Below the pieces are notes generated by a model. The model had not been told where the DNA came from and made no database searches. It worked only from the letters and a program-made list of their open reading frames with translations. A program made the position numbers and the translations under genes. A DNA stretch of 31,445 nt from Membranipora membranacea (lineage: Eukaryota; Bryozoa; Gymnolaemata; Cheilostomatida; Membraniporidae): NCBI GenBank assembly GCA_914767715.1, contig OU612069.1:29931579-29963023 (forward strand), given 5' to 3'. Shown here in pieces: positions 29,757-31,445 of this stretch. Position 1 is the first letter of the stretch; every line of letters begins with the position of its first letter.

Positions 29757-31440
29757 GGGTTCGGGGTTCGGGGTTCGGGGTTCGGGGTTCGGGGTTCGGG
29801 GTTCGGGGTTCGGGGTTCGGGGTTCGGGGTTCGGGGTTCGGGGTTCGGGGTTCGGGGTTCGGGGTTCGGGGTTCGGGGTTCGGGGTTCGGGGTTCGGGGT
29901 TCGGGGTTCGGGGTTCGGGGTTCGGGGTTCGGGGTTCGGGGTTCGGGGTTCGGGGTTCGGGGTTCGGGGTTCGGGGTTCGGGGTTCGGGGTTCGGGGTTC
30001 GGGGTTCGGGGTTCGGGGTTCGGGGTTCGGGGTTCGGGGTTCGGGGTTCGGGGTTCGGGGTTCGGGGTTCGGGGTTCGGGGTTCGGGGTTCGGGGTTCGG
30101 GGTTCGGGGTTCGGGGTTCGGGGTTCGGGGTTCGGGGTTCGGGGTTCGGGGTTCGGGGTTCGGGGTTCGGGGTTCGGGGTTCGGGGTTCGGGGTTCGGGG
30201 TTCGGGGTTCGGGGTTCGGGGTTCGGGGTTCGGGGTTCGGGGTTCGGGGTTCGGGGTTCGGGGTTCGGGGTTCGGGGTTCGGGGTTCGGGGTTCGGGGTT
30301 CGGGGTTCGGGGTTCGGGGTTCGGGGTTCGGGGTTCGGGGTTCGGGGTTCGGGGTTCGGGGTTCGGGGTTCGGGGTTCGGGGTTCGGGGTTCGGGGTTCG
30401 GGGTTCGGGGTTCGGGGTTCGGGGTTCGGGGTTGGGGGGTTCGGGGTTCGGGGTTCGGGTTCGGGGTTCGGGGTTCGGGGTTCGGGGTTGGGGGTTGGGG
30501 GTTGGGGGGTGGGGGGTTGGGGGTTCGGGGTTCGGGGTTCGGGGTTCGGGGTTCGGGGTTCGGGGTTCGGGGTTCGGGGTTCGGGGTTCGGGGTTCGGGG
30601 TTCGGGGTTCGGGGTTCGGGGTTCGGGGTTCGGGGTTCGGGGTTCGGGGTTCGGGGTTGGGGGTTGGGGGTTGGGGGTTTGGGGTTCGGGGTTCGGGGTT
30701 TCGGGGTTCGGGGTTTCGGGGTTCGGGGTTCGGGGTTCGGGGTTCGGGGTTCGGGGGTTGGGGGTTGGGGGTTCGGGGGTTCGGGGTTCGGGGTTCGGGG
30801 TTCGGGGTTCGGGGTTCGGGGTTCGGGGTTCGGGGTTCGGGGTTCGGGGTTCGGGGGTTCGGGGTTCGGGGTTCGGGGTTCGGGGTTTGGGGTTTGGGGT
30901 TTGGGGTTTGGGGTTTGGGGTTTGGGGTTTGGGGTTTGGGGGTTTGGGGTTTGGGGTTTGGGGTTTGGGGTTTGGGGGTTTGGGGTTTGGGGTTTGGGGT
31001 TTGGGGTTTGGGGTTTGGGGTTTGGGGTTTGGGGTTTGGGGTTTGAGGTTTGGGGTTTGGGGTTTGGGGTTTGGGGTTTGGGGTTTAGGGTTTGGGGTTT
31101 GGGGTTTAGGGTTTGGGGTTTGGGGTTTGGGGTTTGGGGTTTGGGGTTTGGGGTTTGGGGTTTGGGGTTTGGGGTTTGGGGTTTGGGGTTTGGGGTTTGG
31201 GGTTTGGGGTTTGGGGTTTGGGGTTTGGGGTTTGGGGTTTGAGGTTTGGGGTTTGGGGTTTGGGGTTTGGGGTTTGGGGTTTGGGGTTTGGGGTTTGGGG
31301 TTTGGGGTTTGGGGTTTGGGGTTTGGGGTTTGGGGTTTGGGGTTTGGGGTTTGGGGGTTTGGGGTTTGGGGTTTGGGGTTTGGGGTTTGGGGTTTGGGGT
31401 TTGGGGTTTGGGGTTTGGGGGTTTGGGGTTTGGGTTTGGG
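29757..31440 (+). repeat. telomere-like GGGGTTC / GGGGTTT array
   Basis: About 1.7 kb of 7-base units with the G-rich strand on plus. From 29757 to about 30430 it is almost perfect GGGGTTC. From 30430 to 30890 it mixes GGGGTTC with GGGGGTT and other length variants. From 30890 to 31440 it is GGGGTTT with scattered GGGTTTA and GAGGTTT units. All frames are open only because the unit is 7 bases with no stop. The long FGVRGSG and FGVWGLG translations are not proteins. Strong G-quadruplex potential. Confidence 0.93.
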
Positions 31441-31445
31441 CCGTT

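Noticed and set aside
29754-31242. Glycine-rich repeat proteins of 430 and 246 codons
   Set aside because: A 7-base unit free of stops opens every plus frame; no start context or other exon supports them.

Overview
The window is nuclear DNA from an invertebrate animal. The evidence is short exons joined by GT-AG introns in consistent phase, abundant minisatellites, hairpin-type MITEs, a hAT-type element, tRNA-derived Pol III units and a non-LTR reverse transcriptase relic. A sponge or another early-branching animal is a guess; nothing here fixes the species. Overall the DNA is AT-rich, and exons and some mobile elements are more GC-rich.

Two multi-exon genes lie head to tail on the minus strand. 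The best supported has eight exons (26212 down to 15394) and encodes about 479 residues: signal peptide, an ectodomain that looks like a beta-propeller, one membrane helix near the C-terminus, and a short tail with an acidic dileucine-like motif and a lysine run. All seven splice phases agree. The second (9265 down to about 4896) encodes a disordered, proline-rich protein of about 487 residues with two internal coding repeats and many PxxP motifs, probably an SH3-binding scaffold. Its last exon is uncertain.

Layout: 1-2160 is gene-poor; 2228-3139 and 4357-4862 are minisatellites; 4896-9265 is the proline-rich gene, with two large hairpin elements in its introns; 9360-15390 is an intergenic, TE-rich stretch with orphan exon-like fragments; 15394-26212 is the membrane protein gene; 26213-29756 holds a reverse transcriptase relic, a possible two-exon gene and a possible SAM-like terminal exon; 29757-31440 is a GGGGTTC/GGGGTTT array resembling variant telomeric DNA.

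The most striking pattern is that minisatellites repeatedly sit at the 3' ends of introns. In the membrane protein gene five of seven introns have a tandem array starting at or within about 35 bases of the splice acceptor, each with a different unit (17, 18, 22, 32 and 63-64 bases). In one intron the repeat unit is itself a copy of the splice acceptor. Two of these arrays have higher-order periodicity.
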